A stretch of DNA of 64,000 nt from an uncultured Acidimicrobiales bacterium (GCA_937991435.1 CALKPY010000007.1:1-64000), one strand, 5' to 3'; positions 18,267 through 27,154 are shown, numbered from the stretch's first letter. The notes: generated by a model from the sequence alone, not told the origin. A program made the numbers and translations.

Positions 18267-19043
18267 CTAGCCCATCGGAGCGACGGGATCAAATCGAGTA
18301 ACAACAAATCGGCCGTAACCCTGCGACCTCTTCGCACCCAAACCGTTCATCTCGGCACCAACCCAAAGGTGCTGCCAGAAATTACGAGCACGCTCATCAG
18401 GCTTCTTCGAGAAGTCGTAATCCGTAGCAAGCCGGAACCTCAAACGACACACGGGTACAACCTCAGTCAACGAAATCCCCGTACCCCGGAACGTCGAAAT
18501 GAACGACTGGTTCACCACAACATCATCCGGGGCCAGAACAGACTCGCCCTCATCCATCCCCGCTTCCAACGGGCGCAGCAGCGGCACCCGGACATCCAAG
18601 CAGAAGACGTGCTCGGCGATGAAACCCTTCGAGCCTTTCGCAGCCTTCCCCCACCGTTCCTTCGGCCAGGCGATGTTCGCGTTCTCTTTGATCATCGATT
18701 TGATCTGACGACCTTCGATATACAAGCCCCGCTTGTCCCGCTTGAACCCCGTCAACGCTCGACGTTCGGCCACAGTCGCTGTGGCCTCCTCCACCGTTTG
18801 CCCGGTCTCCGCCATCGTCTCCGCGACTGCATCCCGGATCAAGTCATCAGTATCGGCCAGCTTCGTGCGCAGCCAACCCTCCGTCACGTTCGCGTCCACG
18901 GGGACGCCGCCAGCGAGCGACGACACGTGAAGCTCAACATCCCACTGATGCTTGTACCGCTCGGCGCCCGCAGCAGCGAACACCGACCTTACCTGATCGT
19001 CCAATGGTGTCGGCTGCGAAATTCTCGCATCGGTCAACGTCAT
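18267..19043 (-). CDS. Possible RAMP-fold-like protein
   Basis: MTLTDARISQPTPLDD...LYIEGRQIKSMIKENANIAW...; C-terminal GLGAKRSQGYGRFVV Gly-rich loop; SD CAGGAGAATGAG. Confidence 0.5.
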   Translation of the reverse strand: MTLTDARISQPTPLDDQVRSVFAAAGAERYKHQWDVELHVSSLAGGVPVDANVTEGWLRTKLADTDDLIRDAVAETMAETGQTVEEATATVAERRALTGFKRDKRGLYIEGRQIKSMIKENANIAWPKERWGKAAKGSKGFIAEHVFCLDVRVPLLRPLEAGMDEGESVLAPDDVVVNQSFISTFRGTGISLTEVVPVCRLRFRLATDYDFSKKPDERARNFWQHLWVGAEMNGLGAKRSQGYGRFVVTRFDPVAPMG

Positions 19044-19047
19044 AATC

Positions 19048-19623
19048 TCATTCTCCTGTGGTGTTGGTTTCGGAATCGTCCAGCAGATCCACGGACGGAT
19101 CGATAGACGCCAGCATCCGCAGATACTCTTCAGCGCCGTACGTTTCACCGACTGTCGAATCGCCGACCTTGGCCGCCACCTTACGATGGAACGAAGCAAG
19201 AAGCATCATCCTGTTGCCCTGATTCTCGTACCGTTCCGCGATCCGTGAATGATCTGACCCCGTCATGTCGCCAGCCCGAACAAAGGTCGGGCCTTCTGGG
19301 CGGTCGACCTTATGCCACAACCCGAACGCTTCGGACTTCAGTTGAGCCAGCATGATCTCCGAGGGGCCGTCACTGCCAAGAGCTTCAGCGAACGCCGCAG
19401 CCGCCTTACGGCGCACGGTCCGATGTCTCGCCCGAGAGGCAGCAGATACCCGCTGCCGGATAATGGCTTCCCGGTTCTCCCAAAGCCAATGACGAATCCC
19501 ATCGGCACCCATCTTTGCGCACACGTGGTTGATGACGTTCTGGTGCGACACGTCGAGCTTCGGGTTAGCTTCGACAAGACTGAAGTAATGGTCGATCCAT
19601 TTGTCGAGAATAGTTTTGTGCAT
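19048..19623 (-). CDS. Hypothetical phage protein
   Basis: 191 aa, operon with neighbours. Confidence 0.6.
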   Translation of the reverse strand: MHKTILDKWIDHYFSLVEANPKLDVSHQNVINHVCAKMGADGIRHWLWENREAIIRQRVSAASRARHRTVRRKAAAAFAEALGSDGPSEIMLAQLKSEAFGLWHKVDRPEGPTFVRAGDMTGSDHSRIAERYENQGNRMMLLASFHRKVAAKVGDSTVGETYGAEEYLRMLASIDPSVDLLDDSETNTTGE

Positions 19624-19670
19624 GCCCCGAAACCTAGCCGACCCGTCCAGCTAGCGGCAAGATCCCGGAC

Positions 19671-19709
19671 GCGAAAGAGGGAGCCGACCGAAGCCGACTC
19701 CCTCTTCGC
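19671..19709 (-). terminator. Hairpin GAGGGAGTCGGCTTCGGTCGGCTCCCTCTTTCGC
   Basis: Near-perfect inverted repeat after gene 19724-20968. Confidence 0.65.
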
Positions 19710-19723
19710 ACCCCTCCCGCGGG

Positions 19724-20968
19724 TTAGGCGACCGCAGCGACCGGCTCTGAGACCTGCGGAGCGAGACGCATCGCCATGACGGCCTGAGCTTCAAGGTGAG
19801 CGGCCCGATCCGGGTTCGCTACACGCTGCGATACCGAAGTCATGGCCTGCAGTACGCCACCGGCACGATCAGACTGACCAGACTTGATGAAGTCTTCGAT
19901 GATCATGCTCTGCTCGGTCTCCTGAATGCCGACCTTCTTGGCGAGCTGCTCGATCAGGTGAACCTTGTTCGAGATAACAGACTTTGCCGAGTCGGTGGTG
20001 AGCTGGCCGATCATGCCCTCAACGAACATCGGGTCGATGAAGCTGGCGATCGCTGAAGAGGTGATCTCGGTGTAAAGGTCACGCTCGATTTCAGCGACTC
20101 GGGACGACATGAGGATGCCTTCGCCGACTGCTGCGCCGAGGTGCTTCTTCGACACGATCATGTCTGCAGCGTCACGGTAAGCATCCATGGTGATGCCGTT
20201 GTCGCAAATGAGGACCTTGAGTTCTGGGCGGAGGTTGTAGCCGCCTTCGCCGACCTCAGAGTTCGACGCGACGAACCCAGCCGATACGACGGGCAGTTCG
20301 TCGCCGGTCACGCCGTGGCGGCCGTTGACTGGATAGGGCGACACGTAGTCCTTCAGGAAGTCGGGAGCTTCGAAGTCGGCGCCGGGCACCGTGAACGAGA
20401 GCCGCATCCGAGAGTCGGAGATGTCGGCCCGGTTCAATTCGACTTCGTGACCGGAACGCTGAACGCCTTCGAGCACGCTCGTAAGCATGTCGAGGTTATC
20501 CATGCGGCGGTACTGGTTCGACAGGAACGCACGGAGGACTGCCTGTCCGTCGTCGACGATCTCGCCTGCTGCGCCTCGGGAGACGAATGCTCGAAGCATG
20601 TAGAGCTTCTCGGGGCGTGCCTGCAGGAAGCCGTTGACCGTCGAGTCGAACATTTCGGTGGCGTGCTGGTCGGCCAGTCCGTGAAGGTCCTTCAGGTATT
20701 TGCTGCCGGGCTTGATGGCTGCTTTGCCGGTTCCGATTTGAAGGCGCTGGGCCATGCCGCCCAGGGCGGTTCCGTTCGGGTTGAGGGTGAGACGATCGAA
20801 GCGGACTTCGCCGAATCCGTCAGCAAGGATGATCTTGCCGCCTTCTGCTCGGAGGTTCTTAGCCTGAACGACTTCGTCGAACTTCAGTTCAGCTTGCGCT
20901 TGAAGTCGTTCGAGTGCGTCGGTCAGGTTTGATGTCCGGACTGGGTTGATGATGGTTGAGGTGTTCAT
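19724..20968 (-). CDS. DUF932-like phage/plasmid protein
   Basis: 414 aa; overall pattern resembles DUF932/TIGR03299-type proteins. Confidence 0.5.
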   Translation of the reverse strand: MNTSTIINPVRTSNLTDALERLQAQAELKFDEVVQAKNLRAEGGKIILADGFGEVRFDRLTLNPNGTALGGMAQRLQIGTGKAAIKPGSKYLKDLHGLADQHATEMFDSTVNGFLQARPEKLYMLRAFVSRGAAGEIVDDGQAVLRAFLSNQYRRMDNLDMLTSVLEGVQRSGHEVELNRADISDSRMRLSFTVPGADFEAPDFLKDYVSPYPVNGRHGVTGDELPVVSAGFVASNSEVGEGGYNLRPELKVLICDNGITMDAYRDAADMIVSKKHLGAAVGEGILMSSRVAEIERDLYTEITSSAIASFIDPMFVEGMIGQLTTDSAKSVISNKVHLIEQLAKKVGIQETEQSMIIEDFIKSGQSDRAGGVLQAMTSVSQRVANPDRAAHLEAQAVMAMRLAPQVSEPVAAVA

Positions 20969-21019
20969 TGGTTTGGTTTCCTTGTTACTTGTTGGTTGGT
21001 TGTTGTTGTGGGGATCTGG

Positions 21020-21301
21020 TTATGCCGCTGCGCCGAGTCGAGCGGACTCGTGAGCGTCATCGTTGAGGACTGCTTCGACGACGCAGTGGTTGTGCCACCG
21101 GTCAACGATTACGGCCTTGGTGTTGTTGGAGAAGGTTCCTCGGGTCGCTCCGGCTTGGCGGGCGAGAAGGTCCCAGGCGAGGTCATCCCAGTTGGCAAGC
21201 ATGTCGGCGGAGAAGCCGTCGGTGTTGCCAAGGCTGCGGAGGACTTTGACTGCCTTGTCTGCGAGTGCTGAGCGGTTCCGGATTTGCTGAATGGATTCCA
21301 T
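21020..21301 (-). CDS. Hypothetical protein
   Basis: MESIQQIRNRSALADKAVKVLRSLGNTDG... Confidence 0.6.
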   Translation of the reverse strand: MESIQQIRNRSALADKAVKVLRSLGNTDGFSADMLANWDDLAWDLLARQAGATRGTFSNNTKAVIVDRWHNHCVVEAVLNDDAHESARLGAAA

Positions 21302-21361
21302 TTTGTGTGTTGCTCCTGTTGTCTGTGTTGCTATTGTTAGCAGGTTGAATTGTTGTTGTCC

Positions 21362-21421
21362 ATATAAGTATCGGAATCCTCTCAGGCTTCTTTAGTGGTT
21401 TGTCAGAATTCTTTCTGAGAA
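21362..21421 (-). promoter_or_regulatory. Promoter family variant CTAAAG-N17-GATACT with upstream TTTCTCAGAAA palindrome
   Basis: Reverse-strand reading of 21362-21421. Confidence 0.6.
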
Positions 21422-21519
21422 ATTTGGGGCAGCCCTTGCTACGGCTCACTGCCTCTGCTAATCTGAAGGGACCCCACCGCACGCAACACCCAGTCGCAAA
21501 ACAACACAGGGAGAAACAC

Positions 21520-22191
21520 ATGACTCAACCTCAACTCGGGTTCACCGGCGAGCAGTACAGGAACTGGCTCGACAGGATCGATCAACAGCCTTTCAAGAAC
21601 TCCGAATGGATTCGGTTAGCGCAGCTTTGGAAGCCGTGGCCTTCCCAGTTCGTAGAGACGAAACCAAAGAGCGGCAACAGTCCCGCCAACGAGTACGTGT
21701 CGCATATCCTGATCACGCAGAAAGTCCTGCAAGTTTTCGGCTTCTACGATCAAGAAGTCATCGAAGTCTTGAAGGGGCCAGTCAACGGGGTCCCGGCGCG
21801 AGGCCAGAAGAAAGCCAAGCCACCTCTCCCGATGGCCGTGACCGGCGTGGTCCTTCGAGTGAAGATTGGATTCGAACCCGGCCGAGGCTGGTCGATTGAC
21901 GAAGCCGGTGCTTGCGAGCATCCGCACAACGATCAGTACTCGATGGGCGAGCAGCTCAAGAAAGCGATCTCGGACGCCCATAAGCGGGCGCTCATGCGAG
22001 TCGGCGCTGCCACAGAAATGTGGTGCAAGAAGAACTCTCACTACCTGCTTCCCGGATTCATTCCGGACTATGCGCTCATGGTGCGGGCAGGTGAAGGAGC
22101 AGTGGCCGCCGAAGTGGCGGCGCTAAAGGAAGCGGCCGATCAGGTCGTAGAAGACAATGCCAACGCAATCAACAACTCAGAGGAGCAATAG
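21520..22191 (+). CDS. Rad52-like single-strand annealing protein
   Basis: QLKKAISDAHKRALMRVGAATEMWCK motif; adjacent to SSB; SD AGGGAGAAACAC. Confidence 0.6.
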   Translation: MTQPQLGFTGEQYRNWLDRIDQQPFKNSEWIRLAQLWKPWPSQFVETKPKSGNSPANEYVSHILITQKVLQVFGFYDQEVIEVLKGPVNGVPARGQKKAKPPLPMAVTGVVLRVKIGFEPGRGWSIDEAGACEHPHNDQYSMGEQLKKAISDAHKRALMRVGAATEMWCKKNSHYLLPGFIPDYALMVRAGEGAVAAEVAALKEAADQVVEDNANAINNSEEQ

Positions 22192-22192
22192 C

Positions 22193-22702
22193 ATGGCAGC
22201 AGCAACAATCCAGTTCGAGGGCAACATCGGAGACATGGGCGAGCTTCGCCACACGACCACCGGCAAGCCAGTCCGGACTCTCAAGGTGGCAGTCAACGTC
22301 GCCCGTCGCGACGAAGACGCTGAGTCCGGTTGGGTCACCACGAACACCACCTGGTACGAGGTGACGTTCTGGGAAGAGATGGCCGAGATCGTTTCCGCTG
22401 GAGACTTCGCCAAGGGCGACAAGGTTTCGGTGGCCGGTACTCTCATCTTTGAGGGGCAGCGTGTATCGCCGAAGTCGGAAGCTCTGACGCAGGAGCAGTT
22501 CGACAACATGGCGTGGGAAGATCGACGTCAGCAACGCCTCGGCTCATTCTTGCCGGACGCCTTGAAGGTGACGGCCCGTTCGATTGGTCTCACCGAATCG
22601 AAGACGTCTCGTGAAGCGAAGCGAAGCGACGGCGGAGGCCGTAGCCGTGGCCGTGACAGTGGCGCTTCTGAGGAGAAGTACTCGAACGAGGAGCCTTTCT
22701 AA
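22193..22702 (+). CDS. ssb: Single-stranded DNA-binding protein
   Basis: OB-fold pattern FEGNIGDMGELRHTTTGKPVRTLKVAVN...TTWYEVTFWEEMAE; acidic EEPF tail. Confidence 0.85.
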   Translation: MAAATIQFEGNIGDMGELRHTTTGKPVRTLKVAVNVARRDEDAESGWVTTNTTWYEVTFWEEMAEIVSAGDFAKGDKVSVAGTLIFEGQRVSPKSEALTQEQFDNMAWEDRRQQRLGSFLPDALKVTARSIGLTESKTSREAKRSDGGGRSRGRDSGASEEKYSNEEPF

Positions 22703-22703
22703 G

Positions 22704-23087
22704 GTGAAGCGTAGCGGGCCGCCGAAACGGAAGACTCCGTTGAAGCGAGGGTCGGGTCCCAAGGCGGACCCGACCAAGGCCCGTGCGTGGCAGCAGCGGT
22801 CGAAGCCGCTGAATAAGGTGTCGGAGAAAACGAAAGCCCGTAACCAAGAACTCAAAAAGGCGACGGACAAATACCTGAAAGACAACCCTGAATGCGAGTT
22901 AAAGGCTTCCCCGAATTGCGCCGGGACGGCTGGTGAAGTCCACCATATCAAAGCGAGGTCTGTGCGCCCTGACCTTGTTTGCGAGCCTTCGAATTTTGCA
23001 GCTACTTGCAGACTCTGCCATGACGAAGTGGAAAACAACGCGGGTTGGTTTGACGGTAAACGAAAGAAACGCGCTTGGGAAGATTAG
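22704..23087 (+). CDS. HNH nuclease-like (NinG/recombination type) protein, GTG start
   Basis: EVHHIKARSVRPDLVCEPSNFAATCRLCHDEVEN. Confidence 0.65.
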   Translation: MKRSGPPKRKTPLKRGSGPKADPTKARAWQQRSKPLNKVSEKTKARNQELKKATDKYLKDNPECELKASPNCAGTAGEVHHIKARSVRPDLVCEPSNFAATCRLCHDEVENNAGWFDGKRKKRAWED

Positions 23088-23765
23088 ATGGCGGCGCCGA
23101 AGAAACACCAAGCGGACTGTTCCGTCGATGACTGCGTCAACAAAAGCGTGGCTCGCGGCTGGTGTACAACTCATTGGGCGAGATGGAAAAGAACTGGCTC
23201 GCCCACTGGACTTTTGAAAGAGCCGCATAACCGGACAAAGTGCAGTACAGAGTACTGCGAGAAAGCGCCCCGCAACAGATTGAATCCGATCTGCGATGCC
23301 TGCTACATGAAAGAATATCGGCACGGATCTGTATACGGCGGTAGAGATGCACCGCAATGGAAGCGCGGACCATACGCTGGCTGCTGGGAATGGACGGGCA
23401 CAATTGACAGTGGCGGGTATGGGATACTGAACGGTAAACGACTACATCGGCTTGTGTATGAAGCCATTATCGGCGACATTCCAGATGGTTTAGTGGTTCG
23501 CCATATGTGCCATAACAGGTCTTGTTACAATCCGAATCATCTCAAACCGGGCACGAGCTTTGAGAACGCTATGGACAAGCGGTTTGCGGGGAGAGACTTC
23601 CCGTACTGGACTTTAGACGTCAGGCCCGAGTGCGCCAGTTTGATGCTCAATGGGGGAATGAACATTCCAGAAATAGCCCAAGTCCTACAAGTCAGCGTCG
23701 CCGTCGTCATCCAATGGTTCGACAATATGACGAGTAAATATGCCCCGCCCCGACCGGACTACTAG
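23088..23765 (+). CDS. HNH homing endonuclease
   Basis: CWEWTGTIDSGGYGILNGKRLHRLVYEAIIGDIPDGLVVRHMCHNRSCYNPNHLKPGTSFENAMD. Confidence 0.85.
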   Translation: MAAPKKHQADCSVDDCVNKSVARGWCTTHWARWKRTGSPTGLLKEPHNRTKCSTEYCEKAPRNRLNPICDACYMKEYRHGSVYGGRDAPQWKRGPYAGCWEWTGTIDSGGYGILNGKRLHRLVYEAIIGDIPDGLVVRHMCHNRSCYNPNHLKPGTSFENAMDKRFAGRDFPYWTLDVRPECASLMLNGGMNIPEIAQVLQVSVAVVIQWFDNMTSKYAPPRPDY

Positions 23766-23783
23766 TTCGGCTGCCCGTCTATC

Positions 23784-24218
23784 TCAGGACAGGAGAGAGG
23801 CCGTGGAGGGAGTGACGCCATTCCATGCCCACGTGCCGACGGGGGACGCGTAGAGGGAGCCAACCACACCGCAGTCGACGATCAGGTCGAAGTGTTCACT
23901 GTCGTCTTCGTCGTCATCGATGGTTACTTCGACATCGCAGAGAGACGCACCCAGGGCGTGACCTTCGCTAATATGCAGGGCGTCTTCTTGAGCGGCCGAC
24001 AGATTGAGGTAGAGGCCTGTGGTGTCGAGCACCCATTGGTCTTCCGGGATCGCTGCGGAGGTTCCTTGGTGCCCGTTGCCTGTGAAGGATCCGTCGGCGG
24101 AGACAAACTCGGGAGAGTAGAGGAGCGGGGTCGGTTCTGTTCTTAGCTTCAGTCCGGTGGTGTTGACGCGTCGGCCGTCGACGGTTGGCACCATGTGGGG
24201 GATGATTGTCCAACGCAT
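23784..24218 (-). CDS. Hypothetical protein
   Basis: 144 aa, downstream of SET-like gene. Confidence 0.55.
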   Translation of the reverse strand: MRWTIIPHMVPTVDGRRVNTTGLKLRTEPTPLLYSPEFVSADGSFTGNGHQGTSAAIPEDQWVLDTTGLYLNLSAAQEDALHISEGHALGASLCDVEVTIDDDEDDSEHFDLIVDCGVVGSLYASPVGTWAWNGVTPSTASLLS

Positions 24219-24677
24219 TTAGGTCCATGGCCTTTCGCCCGGTTTGCCGTACTCGGTGAGAGTATAGGACAGGTCGAGTTCTTCTCCGGCGCCGATGTCT
24301 CGGGAGGCTACGAGCGTCATGAGCCAGATCTCGGAGCGCTCGTCCATTTGAATGCCATGGTCAACGTCCCCGACGTGTTCGCCTTGGAGGTGGCAGTTGG
24401 GGTCTTTGTCGTTGCAGTTGATCCAGAGGGAAAGCGGTTCTCGTTTGCGGGCTGTGCGGGTTTGGTTCAGGTGGTCGACGGTTTCCAGTCGGGCTGTTCC
24501 GAGGGTGTCGCCTTTGGCGCGGGGCAGGATTGTGAAGAGTCCGAGTTGTGGGATGAGACCTTTGTATTCGCAAGCGTCGCAGCCTTGGTGGCGTCCTTCG
24601 CATATGGGGCATAGCGAGGGGCGAGCGTGGCGTGTGGACCGGAGGGTGTAGCCGTCGGGTAGGGGTTGGAAGGACAT
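24219..24677 (-). CDS. SET-domain-like protein with Cys cluster
   Basis: DPNCHLQGEHVGDVDHG...EIWLMTLVASRDIGAGEELDLSYTLTEYGKPGERPW; upstream CPICEGRHQGCDACEYKG. Confidence 0.55.
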   Translation of the reverse strand: MSFQPLPDGYTLRSTRHARPSLCPICEGRHQGCDACEYKGLIPQLGLFTILPRAKGDTLGTARLETVDHLNQTRTARKREPLSLWINCNDKDPNCHLQGEHVGDVDHGIQMDERSEIWLMTLVASRDIGAGEELDLSYTLTEYGKPGERPWT

Positions 24678-24730
24678 GGCCTTGATCCTAGTCGTCCAGT
24701 GGCTTCTGGAGAAATGGGCCGAATTGCCTA

Positions 24731-24759
24731 TTGGGTTTTCTCCCAAACCGGGCGATAAT
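24731..24759 (+). promoter_or_regulatory. Promoter family copy, no adjacent ATG
   Basis: ttgggt 24731-24736, N17, gataat 24754-24759. Confidence 0.75.
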
Positions 24760-24766
24760 AAATACA

Positions 24767-25490
24767 TAAGCACATAGCACTCAGCGAGTGGGAGCAAGGC
24801 ACCCACCGCCCGGTACCGCAAGGATCTAGCCCGGGGGACACTCACCGAGAAGCGTAAGAGAAGGAAGCGAGAGCCACCGCCCAACACCATGGGATCACGG
24901 TCCACCCTCTTCCCCTCGCATAGGAATGAAGAAGCCACCAACCGGGTGCGAGTCCCGGACATTCACGAAGCGGTTAGGCCAGCACACAGTGCAGGCAACG
25001 GCAAAAGCCAGCTACAAGCTGCACCGGAAATAAGAGACCCGGTCGCCGAGATCAACTCACGGGAGAGCAACCCGCCGAGCTGATCGCCTAGAGCCAACCG
25101 TCTGATTTACGGGGCTGTGTGTCAGCATGCTCCCGCTGCGAGGAACCAGCCTCCATCGATCAGCAAGGATCGAGCAGCACGAACGTCAGAGGTGCTACTG
25201 CAAGTCAAACACACCCGGATGGGCAACCCGGAATAAACAAGGCCCAAGATCTTAAACGGGTGGATAGGCCACTCGGGCAGCTGCGTCGACGTGACGCAGG
25301 AAGCTGCCGGAATGATAATCAGGAAGCCGCACGGGGTTCGAGACCCCGCTCACTGGGGTACGGCCCGGGTGGTGCTGGCGCAAGGTTCCCTGAAATGTCC
25401 GGCACCGGTAACCCGTCGAACCAGTTCAAGTCTGGGGGTCACGAGCAACCGGCGCAGCTGCTAAAGAATTCGAACCACCCATCAAGCCAC
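24767..25490 (+). ncRNA. Candidate large structured RNA 'B' (about 0.72 kb), also the leader of 25502 CDS
   Basis: No plausible CDS; AAGCACATAGC 5' end; CCCGG-TACCGCAAGGATCTAGC-CCGGG hairpin; T-loop-like GGGGTTCGAGACCCC. Confidence 0.6.
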
Positions 25491-25501
25491 TAGGAGAAAC
25501 A

Positions 25502-25738
25502 ATGAAGTGCGAACTTTGCTACGAGGAGATAGGCGAAGACGAAGACTACCGAGACTGCGGCGAGTTCGCCTTCTGTCTTGCATGTTCTGAGTCGCATGAA
25601 GAAGAGCGTCGTGCCCGGGACGAAGCGTACCTTGCTTCCGACGAGTACCAAGCTCAGTGCCTGCGGGACGCTCGGGCAGATCAGGAAGACTGGGCTGCCG
25701 AGCTGGCCTTCGAGGCTCGTTTCGGCGCCGACTTCTAG
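25502..25738 (+). CDS. Small Cys/acidic protein
   Basis: MKCELCYEEIGEDEDYRDCGEFAFCLACSESHEEERR; SD TAGGAGAAACA. Confidence 0.75.
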   Translation: MKCELCYEEIGEDEDYRDCGEFAFCLACSESHEEERRARDEAYLASDEYQAQCLRDARADQEDWAAELAFEARFGADF

Positions 25739-25748
25739 GTCGAAAAGA

Positions 25749-25802
25749 TTTCTGAGAAATTTCTGAAGAAGTGCTAAAGGTTCCCTCTAAGCCGTCGATA
25801 AT
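25749..25802 (+). promoter_or_regulatory. Promoter family copy with upstream TTTCTGAGAAA palindrome, no adjacent ATG
   Basis: ctaaag 25774-25779, N17, gataat 25797-25802. Confidence 0.85.
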
Positions 25803-25810
25803 ATATATAT

Positions 25811-26322
25811 AAGCGTGAGGGAATCACGCAAACGCAACTTGAAAACAGAATAGGAAACACGCAGAGCGGACAAGCCGCCAAGCAGGGAAGCAAAGACCTG
25901 CACTGCACGGAAGGTAGTGCTACCTAAAACAAAGCACAAGCCGATGGTGCTCCACACACCCGAAGGAAAAGTGGACGGGATTGACCCACCCGAACAAGAA
26001 TGGGCTTACAGCCAGCAACCCGGCTTCGTAGGGAAAAGCTACAAGGCACGGTTCACCTACAAAGAACGAACCAAGGTTCCCGGAGACCTGCTCCGGGAGG
26101 CACCCCCACCTACAAAGAACGGGGAACAAAAATCCTCGGCAACGAGGTTCGGGATCGGGAGAACAACCCTGTGAACGCAAGTCGACCATGACTCAAACTG
26201 GCGACCGGATTACCCCCACCTAACGGGGAACGCCAGTGTCGAGCGGAAGTACAATGCGACATGACGGCGAGAGAAAGGGATTTCTCTCCACGGCCGGGCG
26301 GCCGTCAACTACGGCCCGGCCC
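25811..26322 (+). ncRNA. Candidate structured RNA 'C1'
   Basis: Dense local hairpins (GCGTGA-GGGAA-TCACGC, GCAGG...CCTGC, GGTAG-TG-CTACC, CCCGGAG-ACCTG-CTCCGGG); ends in GGCCGGGC...GCCCGGCC hairpin. Confidence 0.6.
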
Positions 26323-26379
26323 AAGAACTTCCAAGAGTACGCGGGTGCTCATCGACAAAAACCCCCGTTAGCGCCCACG

Positions 26380-27118
26380 CTCAGGGCAATGATAAAAATC
26401 GGCTGAAAGAGCTAGAGCGTCACCTGAAATGGTTCGCTCAGCCAGATACCCTCGGGAATCGGAAAGATCGCCCGAGTACTTACGGAGAACACGGAACAGA
26501 TTCCACCCCTCACGGTAAGCATCCAGAGAAAGCCAGCCGATCGATTGCGGACTGGTAAGAGCTGGGGCAAACAAACAATCGAGCGGATCTCCACACAGGA
26601 GTGCGAGTCGAGCAAGACGACAAGATCCACGAACCGCGCAGCAATGTTGCGGAAGGCCGCCCGGTCGAGATGGGGCGGGGTACAAATCGACATCGGCTCC
26701 GACCTTCAGGTCGTAGCTCGGGAACCGCACCCGGCGAAAAATTGGGACGCTGTAGTCGTCGAGGTTCAACTACAAGGTCTGACCAGACATCCCTTACCAA
26801 AAAGACATCTGGCATACTGGCACAATCAGCCGGGGGCAGCTCCCGGGACTCGTGAAAGCGGTCAACGAATAGCAGCACCTGATTGGGGTACACACGAAGC
26901 CGAGAGATTACGGCGCCGGGTCTAGAACCGGCGCGGTAATCGAGTCGGCGTGGACGGGTAGCGTCGTCCACGAGCGTTCGGCCATGTATGGCCTTCCCGG
27001 GGTAAGTACCGGGGAACGCTTAGTAGCTGAACACCAACGGCCGGTGAAGAGGCTGGACGGTCGGAGATGAAGCAATCTCCCCGTTGGCCGGGCGGCCGGA
27101 AGAAACGGCCCGGCCACT
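26380..27118 (+). ncRNA. Candidate structured RNA 'C2', possible paralogue or 3' continuation of C1
   Basis: Same GGCCGGGCGGCCG-N-CGGCCCGGCC terminal hairpin preceded by GGAGATGAAGCAATCTCC; no plausible CDS. Confidence 0.5.
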
Positions 27119-27123
27119 TTTCC
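27086..27123 (+). terminator. Rho-independent-like terminator GGCCGGGC...GCCCGGCC-ACTTTTCC
   Basis: Inverted repeat followed by T run. Confidence 0.65.
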
Positions 27124-27154
27124 ACTCTCCCCAACTGCGTGCTAATGTTCGATC

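Noticed and set aside
18156-19106. 316-aa forward ORF
   Set aside because: Antisense to the better supported minus-strand gene 18267-19043 with SD.
25333-25347. Possible tRNA (GGGGTTCGAGACCCC)
   Set aside because: Only a T-arm-like hairpin; no anticodon or acceptor arm found around it.
26368-26971. Several overlapping ORFs on both strands
   Set aside because: Mutually overlapping frames typical of GC-rich non-coding DNA; hairpin-rich region treated as ncRNA C2.
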